Origin: Ketobacter sp036337295
GTDB taxonomy: Bacteria > Pseudomonadota > Gammaproteobacteria > Pseudomonadales > Ketobacteraceae
Length of the DNA: 64,000 nt
Direction: 5' to 3'
NCBI GenBank assembly: GCA_036337295.1
Contig: JAYZEN010000007.1
Location: 496,001 to 560,000 of the forward strand
The notes beneath the pieces were generated by a model. That model was not told the origin of the DNA. It did no database searches and worked only from the letters and a program-made list of their open reading frames with translations. Within the stretch, counting starts at the first letter, position 1. Each line of letters opens with the position of its first letter. Below, piece by piece: positions 45,174-53,286 of the stretch. The translations under genes were made by a program, and so were the position numbers.

Positions 45174-47192
45174 TCAGACTTTGAATCGCGCCAGCCGGTC
45201 CACCAGTTCATGCAGTGACACCAGCATTTCCTCTGCGGAATGCTGGGTGTTCTCCACGGCGCTGGCGGCGTCTTCAGCTCTGGAATTAATGGTTTGAATG
45301 CTGGAGCGAACGTGATTCACCGATTCTGTTTGTTGCAGGGTCGCTGCCGAAATGGACTGCGTGCGGGAGTTAATGGTACTCACACCCTGTAGTATTTCCT
45401 CCAGCTTTTCGGTGAGGTTGTTCGCCGTATTCAACGAGTGCTCTGTCACATCCACACTCGCCTGCATGGAATGTACGGCTTCCTGGACGCCGGACTGGAT
45501 TTTACTGAGCACGTCATCGATCTCAACTGTCGCCTCATGACTGCGCTGCGCCAGGGTGCGCACCTCATCGGCCACAACCGCGAAGCCCCGGCCCTGTTCT
45601 CCGGCGCGGGCGGCTTCAATGGCCGCGTTCAGTGCCAACAGGTTGGTCTGCTCAGCGATGCTTTTGATCACCGAGAGGATATCGGTGACGCCACGGCTTT
45701 GCTCTGCCAGTCGTTCCACCACCTGCATGGAACCGTGAATGTTGGCGGTCAGGGACTCGAAACTCTTCACCGCTTCCTGCACCAGTTGCTGGCCGTCACG
45801 GGCATTTTCGTCGGCTTCCTCAGCGGCATTTGCAGTGAATTCAGTTTCCCGGGCCACCTCCTCAGACGCGGACGACATTTCCTCCATGGCCAGGCGGATT
45901 TTGGAAGTCTCTTCCGTCTGCAGGCGCACAATGGCCGTGTTCTGGTCAGCCAGCTCCTTCACCTGGTTGGCATGCTGGCTGACCGTGTCACTGCTTTCAC
46001 GGGAGGCGCGAATCAACTGGCGCATCTGCTTGACCATGGCGTTAAAGTTCTTCACCAGGGTGGAGAATTCATCCCGGGTGTGGTTGCGCAGCTCCACGGT
46101 GATATCCCCATCGGCCACTTGCCGGGCGCTGCTGACCATGTTGCTCACGCTGGCGCTCAATGAAAAATACAGGCCCAGGTACAGATAGGTGATCAATGCC
46201 AATAAGAGGAACAGGCTGATGACCATCACCATACGATTTTGCTTCTTGCTATCCAGTCGTTGCTGCACCAGCACCAGCGCGCGTTCCAGCACCGCCGTTT
46301 CAATCTGATGGGCCGCTTCGATCAGCTGCGAGGTTTGTTCATTATATTGCGGCCAGGTTTGGCGCTCGGAGATGGCTTCCACCACCTGGTCATTGAACAG
46401 ATACAGCAATTTGTCTACGGCATCGATGGCAGCCGGTGCAGCGGTGATGATGGTGGCATCCGGGTGCTGCTGGCTGATTTTGTCCACCACTGAACGGAAA
46501 TCGTCAAACGCGGTTTGGGTGTTGAAGTAGCTGGCATCCACTTCGGTGAAGGTGGCGCTGTCCAGAAAATTGGTATTGAGGGTGTTGTTGCCATAACCCC
46601 GTAGCTTGCCCAGTTGGTTGAGCAGGGGCCGTACGTTTTCAAAATAAACCCCAATCTCGGTGGACAGCTTTTCATCGGCATCGTTAGCCAGGCCGCTGCT
46701 TTTGGCAATTTCATAGGCGACTGCGTTGATCTCATCCACCAGGCTGCCGTAGGACACCATGTACTCCCGCAACATGATTTGTGCGCCCAGGTCTTCCCGG
46801 AATGCCTGCTGCCGGGCTTTCTCCAATCGTTCCAGCTGTGCGCCCTTGACCAGGTAGGAGTCTTGATACTGCGCTGCAAACTGCTCGAGCAGCTCGGTGG
46901 TTTCTTTGCGCAGACGGATCTTCCTGGCAGTGGTGTTTTCGGAACGATCATAATTATACGCCATCAACACATCGCGCAACTGGGCTGCATGCAAAGATAG
47001 AGCGTTCAACTCTTTGATTACATTGATTCCTTTCGCTTCCGTTGCGGTGGTTTGGATGTCCTGTTCCCACTGGTTCCAAAGTTGGGTGCTTAACAAAGCA
47101 ATCGGACAAAGAAACAGTACGCTGATCAGCATGAATTTGTAGTTGTAGGTCAACCGGTTCATGATGAACGTGGCGAGCCAAAGTATTTTCAT
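45174..47192 (-). CDS. Methyl-accepting chemotaxis protein
   Basis: A 672-residue receptor. The start at ATG 47192 (MKILWLATFIMNRLTYNYKF) was chosen over the GTG 5 codons upstream. First helix at about 20-40, a helical periplasmic sensor to about 320, second helix near 320-342, HAMP domain about 345-395 and the signalling domain after it. The conserved hairpin tip EQTNLLALNAAIEAARAGEQ (about 509-529) contacts CheA/CheW. No CheR/CheB pentapeptide at the C terminus. The ligand is unknown. It is convergent with topA, 22 bases apart. Confidence 0.96.
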   Translation of the reverse strand: MKILWLATFIMNRLTYNYKFMLISVLFLCPIALLSTQLWNQWEQDIQTTATEAKGINVIKELNALSLHAAQLRDVLMAYNYDRSENTTARKIRLRKETTELLEQFAAQYQDSYLVKGAQLERLEKARQQAFREDLGAQIMLREYMVSYGSLVDEINAVAYEIAKSSGLANDADEKLSTEIGVYFENVRPLLNQLGKLRGYGNNTLNTNFLDSATFTEVDASYFNTQTAFDDFRSVVDKISQQHPDATIITAAPAAIDAVDKLLYLFNDQVVEAISERQTWPQYNEQTSQLIEAAHQIETAVLERALVLVQQRLDSKKQNRMVMVISLFLLLALITYLYLGLYFSLSASVSNMVSSARQVADGDITVELRNHTRDEFSTLVKNFNAMVKQMRQLIRASRESSDTVSQHANQVKELADQNTAIVRLQTEETSKIRLAMEEMSSASEEVARETEFTANAAEEADENARDGQQLVQEAVKSFESLTANIHGSMQVVERLAEQSRGVTDILSVIKSIAEQTNLLALNAAIEAARAGEQGRGFAVVADEVRTLAQRSHEATVEIDDVLSKIQSGVQEAVHSMQASVDVTEHSLNTANNLTEKLEEILQGVSTINSRTQSISAATLQQTESVNHVRSSIQTINSRAEDAASAVENTQHSAEEMLVSLHELVDRLARFKV

Positions 47193-47375
47193 TGTATTTC
47201 GATCCACTTGACTACGGCTTTGAGAGGATATCTGCCGCCAGCGTCAAAGCGCTGGAAGCACTGGGAAAAGTATAGTAAATGAATCGAAAACCACCTCTTT
47301 GTTGGTGAATCTCCCTACTCAGTAATTGCGGAAATCAGTAGAATGGGGGATCAGTTTCCGAAGTGGACCCATCCC

Positions 47376-47891
47376 ATGGCCAAACATAAACTCGGTCTCT
47401 CCAATCAAAAACGGTATTTCGCCCGCTTTTATCTGGAAGCCATTGAAAATACACAACAAGACGAATCAGTGATTAATCGCAAGGCGCTGTTGGTGGCACA
47501 CCAGCAGTCCTGCCTGTTTCATTTGCTGGGGGCCTACAGAGCGTTTATCTGGGAGGTGGCCAACACCTACGACGAAGTGTATGACGGTCACCAGAGCCTG
47601 GATGCGTTTTTGACTCGGGTGCGCGCCGGTGACAAGTCGATTCCGGAACTGGAACAGGTGTATGCACTGGAAGCGACAACCGACAGTTGGTTGAACCGGA
47701 TGTTGGCCTTGTGGATGCGGGTGAATGAAGTGAACCCGGACGCCATATCCAAACCGAAAGAAGCCGTCAATCTGAACGCAATTGAAGTTCGGGTATTCGA
47801 CGCTGTGGATGAGTTCGCGCAACTGCATGATTGGTATGACAATCTTAGTTCGGTGATAGAGGAAATCAGGCAGCTGCTTGGTGAGTGGTAG
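47376..47891 (+). CDS. DUF6586 family protein
   Basis: A 171-residue, mainly helical protein. The ATG at 47376 (MAKHKLGLSNQK) is the family start; the open frame runs 11 codons further upstream. No membrane helix or catalytic motif is seen. I match it to DUF6586 from memory; the gene lies between topA and lexA in pseudomonads as here. Function unknown. Confidence 0.75.
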   Translation: MAKHKLGLSNQKRYFARFYLEAIENTQQDESVINRKALLVAHQQSCLFHLLGAYRAFIWEVANTYDEVYDGHQSLDAFLTRVRAGDKSIPELEQVYALEATTDSWLNRMLALWMRVNEVNPDAISKPKEAVNLNAIEVRVFDAVDEFAQLHDWYDNLSSVIEEIRQLLGEW

Positions 47892-48055
47892 GAATTATAT
47901 ATCAATTCCAAAGGTGAATTATTTGTGACGGTAACGTCTTGCGTGTTAGTATCTCCGCCCATTGAGCAACACTTTCATGGGCTTTTTCCCGTATAAAACG
48001 CAGAATTTCTGTTTTTGTCAGTTGCTTCAAACACTTCCACGCAAAAGGTTTAAGA

Positions 48056-48331
48056 ATGTCCTCTCTTTTAGAAATTGTAGAATTGGAGTCAGGTGAAATT
48101 GTGTTGCGTCGTGCTGACGGAGTGGGCTCGCCTTTGGTTGAAATCAAGTTTTCTGATGAAGTTCGCGTACTGCTTTCCGAGTTCTCACTGGATATCGGCA
48201 AAGCCATGGTGAGTGCCGGTGTGCAAGCAGTAGGGGAAGTCTACGGTCATGTGCTGGAAGCCCATGAGGATCGCAACGAATCTTCCGCAGTGACGGAAGA
48301 GTATGACGATGTGCCGGGTGTTCTGCACTGA
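48056..48331 (+). CDS. Conserved small protein next to lexA
   Basis: A 91-residue protein starting MSSLLEIVELESGEIVLRRA, with a two-strand N-terminal element, a helix (about 35-62) and an acidic tail. AAAAGG lies upstream of the ATG. From memory, Pseudomonas has a similar small gene in the topA-lexA interval. It is convergent with lexA, 13 bases apart. Function unknown. Confidence 0.75.
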   Translation: MSSLLEIVELESGEIVLRRADGVGSPLVEIKFSDEVRVLLSEFSLDIGKAMVSAGVQAVGEVYGHVLEAHEDRNESSAVTEEYDDVPGVLH

Positions 48332-48344
48332 GTCGAATTGAACG

Positions 48345-48956
48345 TTAAATCCCGTCCCGAATCACGCCCACCGCCAGACCTTCAATTGCAAAATCATCAC
48401 TGCGACTGTCCACTTCGATAGGCTCGAAGTCGGGGTTCTCTGGTAACAGAATGATTTTGTTGCGCTTTCGATCAAAGCGCTTAACGGTAACTTCATCCCC
48501 GATGCGTGCCACCACCACCTGGCCCCGTTGTGCCTCTGAGGTTTTGTGCACGGCCAGCAGATCCCCTTCAAGAATCCCTGCCTCCAGCATGCTCAAGCCT
48601 TTCACCCGCAGGAAATAATCCGCCCGGGGTTTGAAAAAATCCGGATTCACTTCACAACGCCCCAGCACGTTTTCCTGGGCCAGTACCGGCTGGCCGGCGG
48701 CCACCTGACCGATGATGGGCAGGCCGGGTTCTTCATCGTCTTCCTGGCCGATCAGGCGGATGCCCCGTGACGCACCGGGCAGCATTTCGATGTAGCCTTT
48801 ACGAGCCAGGGTGCGCAGGTGTTCTTCCGCCGCGTTGGGGGATCGAAACCCGAAGGTGTCGGCAATCTCCATCCGTGTGGGAGGCATGCCGCTGTCCTCA
48901 ATATAGGTTTTGATCAGGGCCAGAATTTCCGCTTGCCGTTTGGTGAGTTTTTCCAT
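48345..48956 (-). CDS. lexA: LexA repressor
   Basis: A 203-residue SOS repressor. The winged helix-turn-helix spans residues 1-65 (MPPTRMEIADTFGFRSPNAA). The autocleavage site is A87-G88 in VAAGQP; the catalytic dyad is S122 in VKGLSMLEAG and K159 in DEVTVKR. On DNA damage, RecA filaments trigger cleavage and release the regulon. Two tandem LexA boxes lie just upstream, so it represses itself. No sulA is adjacent, unlike Pseudomonas. Targets seen in this window are itself, imuAB and dnaE2. Confidence 0.98.
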   Translation of the reverse strand: MEKLTKRQAEILALIKTYIEDSGMPPTRMEIADTFGFRSPNAAEEHLRTLARKGYIEMLPGASRGIRLIGQEDDEEPGLPIIGQVAAGQPVLAQENVLGRCEVNPDFFKPRADYFLRVKGLSMLEAGILEGDLLAVHKTSEAQRGQVVVARIGDEVTVKRFDRKRNKIILLPENPDFEPIEVDSRSDDFAIEGLAVGVIRDGI

Positions 48957-48979
48957 GCTGTTGCCCGTTTATCAGGTTA

Positions 48980-49014
48980 CTGTTATTTTATACAGGTCCT
49001 GTGATTATATACAG
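48980..49014 (-). promoter_or_regulatory. Tandem LexA boxes upstream of lexA
   Basis: Two SOS boxes of the form CTGT-N8-ACAG: 48980-48995 (N8 TATTTTAT) and 48999-49014 (N8 GATTATAT). The centres are 19 bases apart, about two helical turns, on the same DNA face. E. coli lexA also has two boxes. The nearer box starts 24 bases upstream of the lexA ATG. Confidence 0.95.
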
Positions 49015-49102
49015 CATGCTTTCAAAGTAAAACAAAAAACTCAGTAAAAACAGGCGTATCGATAGAATGGAAAGGCTTCGCTATCGCCACACGCCTGAGC
49101 GT

Positions 49103-49426
49103 TCAATAGTCGTCGTAGATGCGAACACCATCGGATTCGAAATCATCAAACGGCAGATACTGATCTGTTTCCATGGGTAGGGGGAGATCCTGGTCGTCGC
49201 GATCCTCCTGGTCGATTTCGTAGGGGCCACTCCAGTCTTCCGGTTGCTCCACGGTCCGCAGCGGCAATTGCCAGAAGGTTTCTATATCCATCTCTTCCAG
49301 CTCGCCATCAAAATACTGAACGGCCAGACTGCTGCCGTCATCGTCTATGGCCACCACTTCAAACAGGGTTTCCGCTTCCGGGTTTTCGTACCAGTTGCCA
49401 ACTTCGGGTTGAATGCGTCTCAACAT
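49103..49426 (-). CDS. DUF6763-like small acidic protein
   Basis: A 107-residue acidic protein: MLRRIQPEVGNWYENPE, then LFEVVAIDDDGSSLAVQYFD and GELEEMDIETFWQLPLR. This pattern fits DUF6763 from memory. I chose ATG 49426 because GAGG lies 6 bases upstream; the open frame extends 9 codons. The C-terminal part is rich in Asp and Glu and probably disordered. Function unknown. Confidence 0.75.
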   Translation of the reverse strand: MLRRIQPEVGNWYENPEAETLFEVVAIDDDGSSLAVQYFDGELEEMDIETFWQLPLRTVEQPEDWSGPYEIDQEDRDDQDLPLPMETDQYLPFDDFESDGVRIYDDY

Positions 49427-49761
49427 GGCTGCCTCACTTGCACTGCGCTCCAATCAGACCATTGAGGCTAGTATGGTCCAGACCGCAGATTCATCACGAA
49501 TGGGCTTAGGTGCATGTCCCTGGCGGTTTGGCCCGGGGGTGGCCCTGGGGCAGAATAGTGGACGGATTAACAGGCACTTAGCGATGCGAATTCAGGGAAG
49601 CCTGCTATTTTTATAGGCGGAAGTGATAAGTGGAAATCAGCAAGGTGCATAAAAATCTAAAACCGGAAGCACACAGAGTACGGTTGACGGGATAGGTGAA
49701 ACAGGTTAGCGTGACGTTTCGTCATTTTGTGACATAAGGTTTTGGTTTCGGGAGTGAAAGC
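49427..49761. promoter_or_regulatory. Intergenic region before the outer-membrane protein gene
   Basis: 335 bases without a credible gene. It must hold promoters for the DUF6763-like gene (leftward) and the outer-membrane protein (rightward). GGGAGTG is the ribosome site near 49750. The stretch GTGACGTTTCGTCATTTTGTGAC (first 20 bases shown fewer) near 49710 has a GACG/CGTC-type inverted repeat. I could not identify a promoter with confidence. Confidence 0.35.
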
Positions 49762-50991
49762 ATGAGGTTTGGGTCCGGCTTACTGGCGGCATCGGTGTCT
49801 GCGTTGCTCGCAACGGCGTCCATGGCAGGGGACTGGGATTTTGAAGTGGGCGGTGAATATCGCTATCTACCCCAGGATCAACCTTACGGGGTGCCGGATG
49901 ATGCCGCTTCCCTGAGCGTGCGGGGAGAATACTTTCACGAGTGGAACGACGGCGACGACCTGTTTGAGTTTGAGGCCTTCTATCGTTGGTCCGACACCGA
50001 CGACGAGCGCACCCACGGGGACATTCAGGATCTGGCCTGGATTCACGTGGCTGATGGCTGGGAGCTGCGCACCGGGGTGCGCACCGTATTCTGGGGCGTT
50101 ACCGAGTTCCAGCACCTGGTGGACATCGTCAATCAGTCAGACCTGGTGGAGCGTACGGACGGTGAAGCCAAACTGGGTCAGCCCATGGTGAACCTGTCCC
50201 TGGTGAGCGACTGGGGCATTATAGATCTGTTCCTGTTGCCCGGTTTTCGCGAGCGGACCTTCCCGGGGCCGGACGGTTGGCCCCGTGGGCCGGTGGTGAT
50301 CTCCAATGAGGATGCGGATTACGAATCGGGGTCAGAGCAGTCCCATGTGGATTTTGCCGCCCGTTGGGCCACCTCCATTGATGCCTGGGAGCTGGCCTTG
50401 TCCTATTTCGGCGGCACCGGGCGGGACCCAGAGTTCGAACGAATCAACGATAAAGGCGAGCTGGTTCCTTACTATCCCATCATCGATCAGTTCGGCCTGG
50501 AGGTGCAGTACAACTATGATGCCTGGCTGTGGAAGCTGGAGGCCCTGAGTCGCAGTGGCATGGAAGGTGGGCGTTACTTTGCCACGGTGTTTGGTTTCGA
50601 ATACACCATGGAGGGGGTGTTGGGCTCCGTGGCGGACCTGGGGATCGTCAGTGAATACAACTATGACGAGCGCGGCCGGGATGCACCGGACAACTACTAC
50701 CTTGAGAACGATCTGGCCCTGGGCCTGCGTCTGGCCATGAACGACGAGGCCACCACAGAACTGCTGGGCGGGGTGATCTATGATCACCAAACCGAGGAGC
50801 GGGTGGTGACCCTGGAGGCCAGCCGTCGTTTGGGGGAGGTTTGGATGCTGAATCTGGACGCCCTGTTCTTCCACAGCAAAGCCCCACCATCCTATGAGGA
50901 TCTGGCGACGGGCTCCTTTGATCCGCTGTACAAGCTGGCCCAGAGCAGCCGTAATGACCTTATTCAGCTGGAGATCATCCGCTACTTCTGA
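49762..50991 (+). CDS. Predicted outer-membrane beta-barrel protein
   Basis: A 409-residue protein with a signal peptide (cleavage near residue 22, ATASMA). The mature part alternates aromatic-flanked beta strands and ends with a terminal Phe (IIRYF), the outer-membrane insertion signal. Asp/Glu-rich loops are frequent. It resembles DUF1302/alginate-export-like barrels in style, but I cannot name a family. A role in uptake of a hydrophobic or anionic compound is possible. It sits upstream of the PsrA-like regulator, 47 bases before its operators. Confidence 0.8.
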   Translation: MRFGSGLLAASVSALLATASMAGDWDFEVGGEYRYLPQDQPYGVPDDAASLSVRGEYFHEWNDGDDLFEFEAFYRWSDTDDERTHGDIQDLAWIHVADGWELRTGVRTVFWGVTEFQHLVDIVNQSDLVERTDGEAKLGQPMVNLSLVSDWGIIDLFLLPGFRERTFPGPDGWPRGPVVISNEDADYESGSEQSHVDFAARWATSIDAWELALSYFGGTGRDPEFERINDKGELVPYYPIIDQFGLEVQYNYDAWLWKLEALSRSGMEGGRYFATVFGFEYTMEGVLGSVADLGIVSEYNYDERGRDAPDNYYLENDLALGLRLAMNDEATTELLGGVIYDHQTEERVVTLEASRRLGEVWMLNLDALFFHSKAPPSYEDLATGSFDPLYKLAQSSRNDLIQLEIIRYF

Positions 50992-51021
50992 CCTAATTCT
51001 CCCGAATGGGCCATCGGATTC

Positions 51022-51065
51022 TTGACAGGGGAGCCCTGCAAACGTAAGTTTCAAACGATTGTTTA
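51022..51065 (+). promoter_or_regulatory. PsrA-type tandem operators over a promoter
   Basis: Two copies of the PsrA motif (G/C-AAAC-N2-4-GTTT-G/C) lie in tandem, sharing one base: CAAACGTAAGTTTC (51039-51052) and CAAACGATTGTTTA (51052-51065, one mismatch at the last position). A -35 box TTGACA (51022-51027) with 17-base spacing puts the -10 (TAAGTT, 51045-51050) inside the first operator. This fits autorepression of the downstream regulator. The consensus is from the Pseudomonas PsrA literature, from memory. Confidence 0.8.
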
Positions 51066-51112
51066 TGGTGGTTCGCTGGCAGTGGTCGAACCCCTGTCAG
51101 GAAACAGATTGT

Positions 51113-51754
51113 ATGGCACAAAAAGAAACGGTAGAGCGAATCCTGGATGCGGCGGAGGCCCTGTTTGCCGAGCGCGGATTTGCAGAGACCTCGTTGCGCA
51201 CCATCACCAGCACCGCCGGTGTGAACCTGGCTGCGGTGAATTATCATTTCGGTTCCAAAAAGGCCCTGATTCAGGCGGTGTTCGAGCGCTTTCTGGAACC
51301 GTTGGTGGCGGAAATCGACCAGCGTTTGAGTGTGTTGGAGCAGAATCCGGAAAAGATCAACGTGGAATCCCTGCTGCGGGTTCTGTCCAGTGCCATCTAC
51401 GAGGTCCATGGCCGCAACACCAACCGGGCCACCGCGTTTATGCGCCTGTTGGGCCTCGCGTATACCCAATCCCAGGCGCACGTCCGTAATTTCATTGCCT
51501 CCCGCTACGGGGATGCCTTCCAACGCTACGCCCGGCTGTTGAAACCGGCTTTGCCTGGTGCCACCGATCAAGAGTTGTTCTGGCACACGCATTTTGCGTT
51601 GGGTACGGCCATTTTCACCATGTCCAACTTCGACGCCCTGCGTGCCATGGCCATGAACGACACCGGCCATCGGGGCTCCGTGGATTTTATTGTCAGCAAC
51701 CTTACCAGCTTCATGGCGGCCGGCTTGCGTAATGCCTCCCACGATGACGCCTGA
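51113..51754 (+). CDS. psrA: PsrA-like TetR family regulator
   Basis: A 213-residue TetR protein. It begins MAQKETVERILDAAEALFAE and continues GFAETSLRTITSTAGVNLAA, VNYHFGSKKALIQAVFERFL, closely like Pseudomonas PsrA, a long-chain fatty-acid-responsive regulator of rpoS and beta-oxidation genes. The helix-turn-helix is at about residues 24-46. ATG 51113 was chosen; the open frame runs 18 codons upstream. Tandem PsrA-type operators lie immediately before the gene. Its stop overlaps the L,D-transpeptidase start by 11 bases. Confidence 0.9.
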   Translation: MAQKETVERILDAAEALFAERGFAETSLRTITSTAGVNLAAVNYHFGSKKALIQAVFERFLEPLVAEIDQRLSVLEQNPEKINVESLLRVLSSAIYEVHGRNTNRATAFMRLLGLAYTQSQAHVRNFIASRYGDAFQRYARLLKPALPGATDQELFWHTHFALGTAIFTMSNFDALRAMAMNDTGHRGSVDFIVSNLTSFMAAGLRNASHDDA

Positions 51755-52226
51755 AATCAGGATTTCCATTGCCCAACAGGCCCTGACTTTGTGGTCCGGC
51801 TCCCGCTGTACCGGGACCTGGCCGGTTTCCACAGCCCTCAAGGGGGCCGGCAATCAATTCGGTTCCAACCAGACGCCTTTGGGCCAGCACCGAATCCGCG
51901 CCTGCATCGGCGCCGGCGCGCCCATGGGGGCGGTGTTTGTGGGGCGTCGTCCCACCGGGGAAATCCATTCCCGCGAACTGGCGCAGCGTTATCCCGACCG
52001 GGATTGGATTCTGACCCGCATTCTCTGGCTGTGTGGCGAAGAAAAGGGGGTGAATCGGGGTGGTAACGTGGATTCCCAGCGCAGATACATTTATATTCAT
52101 GGCACTCCGGATACCGAGCCCATGGGGGTGCCCCTGTCACACGGTTGCGTGCGCATGCGTAATCAGGACGTGACGGTACTCTTTGACCTGGTTGGCCCTG
52201 GTACCCGAGTTAGAATTGAACCGTAA
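51744..52226 (+). CDS. L,D-transpeptidase (YkuD family)
   Basis: A 160-residue protein with the YkuD catalytic motif: HGTPDTEPMG (H119) and SHGCVRM with the nucleophile C135. Such enzymes form 3-3 cross-links in peptidoglycan or attach proteins to it. No signal peptide is visible, whether translation starts at ATG 51744 or 51732, which is unusual for a periplasmic enzyme. It overlaps psrA by 11 bases and precedes nagZ, so a cell-wall unit is likely. Confidence 0.85.
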   Translation: MTPEIRISIAQQALTLWSGSRCTGTWPVSTALKGAGNQFGSNQTPLGQHRIRACIGAGAPMGAVFVGRRPTGEIHSRELAQRYPDRDWILTRILWLCGEEKGVNRGGNVDSQRRYIYIHGTPDTEPMGVPLSHGCVRMRNQDVTVLFDLVGPGTRVRIEP

Positions 52227-52266
52227 CCGGAATTGAATATCAGGCTGAATCGGGGGTGAAAGTGGC

Positions 52267-53286
52267 ATGGTGATGGGGCCATTGATGCTGGATCTGGAAA
52301 CAACTGAATTGACCAGCGAGGACATCCGTCGCCTGCAGCATCCTGCCACTGGTGGCGTTATCCTGTTTTCCCGCAATATCGAATCGGTGCCGCAGGTACG
52401 GGAGCTGTTGGCTGCTGTGCGCGAGGTGCGGCCAGAGCTGATTCTGGCGATTGATCAGGAAGGTGGTCGGGTACAGCGCATTCGCAAGGGCGTTACCCGG
52501 CTGCCGCCGCTGGCCCGTCTGGGGGAGTTCCATCATCAGGACCCGGAAGCGGCGGTGCATCGAGCCCGTGATTGGGGCTGGTTGATGGCGTCAGAGATGC
52601 TGGCCCTGGGCCTGGATATTTCGTTCGCCCCGGTGCTGGATGTGGAGGTGGGGCGCAGTGCGGTGATCGGTGATCGCGCCTTCCATCATGATTCCGGGGC
52701 GATCGTGGCGCTGGGGCGCGCCTATGTGGAGGGCATGCACGAAGCCGGCATGGCCGCCACCGGCAAGCACTTCCCCGGTCACGGCTGGGTGGAGGCGGAT
52801 TCCCACGTGGCGATCCCGCGGGATGAGCGCACGCTGCACCAGATTGAACAGGTGGATCTGCAGCCATTCGCCGCCCTGGCGGACACCATCGACGCCATCA
52901 TGCCCGCCCACGTCATCTATCAGCAGGTGGACGACCGTCCTGCCGGCTTTTCCCCTTTCTGGTTGCAAACGGTGTTACGGGAACGATTGCAGTTTCACGG
53001 TGTAATTTTCAGTGACGATCTCACCATGGAGGGGGCCGCCGTGGTGGGTGGTTATCCCGAGCGCGCCCGTGCTGCCTTGCAGGCCGGCTGTGATATGGTG
53101 CTGGTGTGCAATAACCAGAAAGGGGCGGATGAGGTACTGGACTGGCTGCAACTCAGTGGCACCGGTGCCAACCAGAACCGCCTGAGGGCCATGCTGGCCC
53201 GCGATGAGGTCAATTGGGAAGCCCTGCAGCAGGCGCCCCGCTATCAGCAGATCAGACAATCCATTGAACAGTTGGGAGTGCAGTAA
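52267..53286 (+). CDS. nagZ: Beta-N-acetylhexosaminidase NagZ
   Basis: A 339-residue glycoside hydrolase family 3 enzyme of muropeptide recycling, removing N-acetylglucosamine from anhydro-muropeptides in the cytoplasm. Motifs are AIDQEGGRVQR, KHFPGHG...DSH (acid/base histidine) and FSDDLTMEGA with nucleophile D250. The length is as in E. coli. The MscS gene begins directly after the stop, so these genes are cotranscribed with hpt and the phosphorylase. Confidence 0.97.
   Translation: MVMGPLMLDLETTELTSEDIRRLQHPATGGVILFSRNIESVPQVRELLAAVREVRPELILAIDQEGGRVQRIRKGVTRLPPLARLGEFHHQDPEAAVHRARDWGWLMASEMLALGLDISFAPVLDVEVGRSAVIGDRAFHHDSGAIVALGRAYVEGMHEAGMAATGKHFPGHGWVEADSHVAIPRDERTLHQIEQVDLQPFAALADTIDAIMPAHVIYQQVDDRPAGFSPFWLQTVLRERLQFHGVIFSDDLTMEGAAVVGGYPERARAALQAGCDMVLVCNNQKGADEVLDWLQLSGTGANQNRLRAMLARDEVNWEALQQAPRYQQIRQSIEQLGVQ

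Noticed and set aside
45152..45174. Terminator between topA and the convergent MCP
   Set aside because: A 5-base GCCCG/CGGGC hairpin is present, but there is no T run on either strand.
47902..48207. 101-codon minus-strand frame opposite the small gene at 48056
   Set aside because: It overlaps most of a conserved plus-strand gene, and its translation has no recognisable features.
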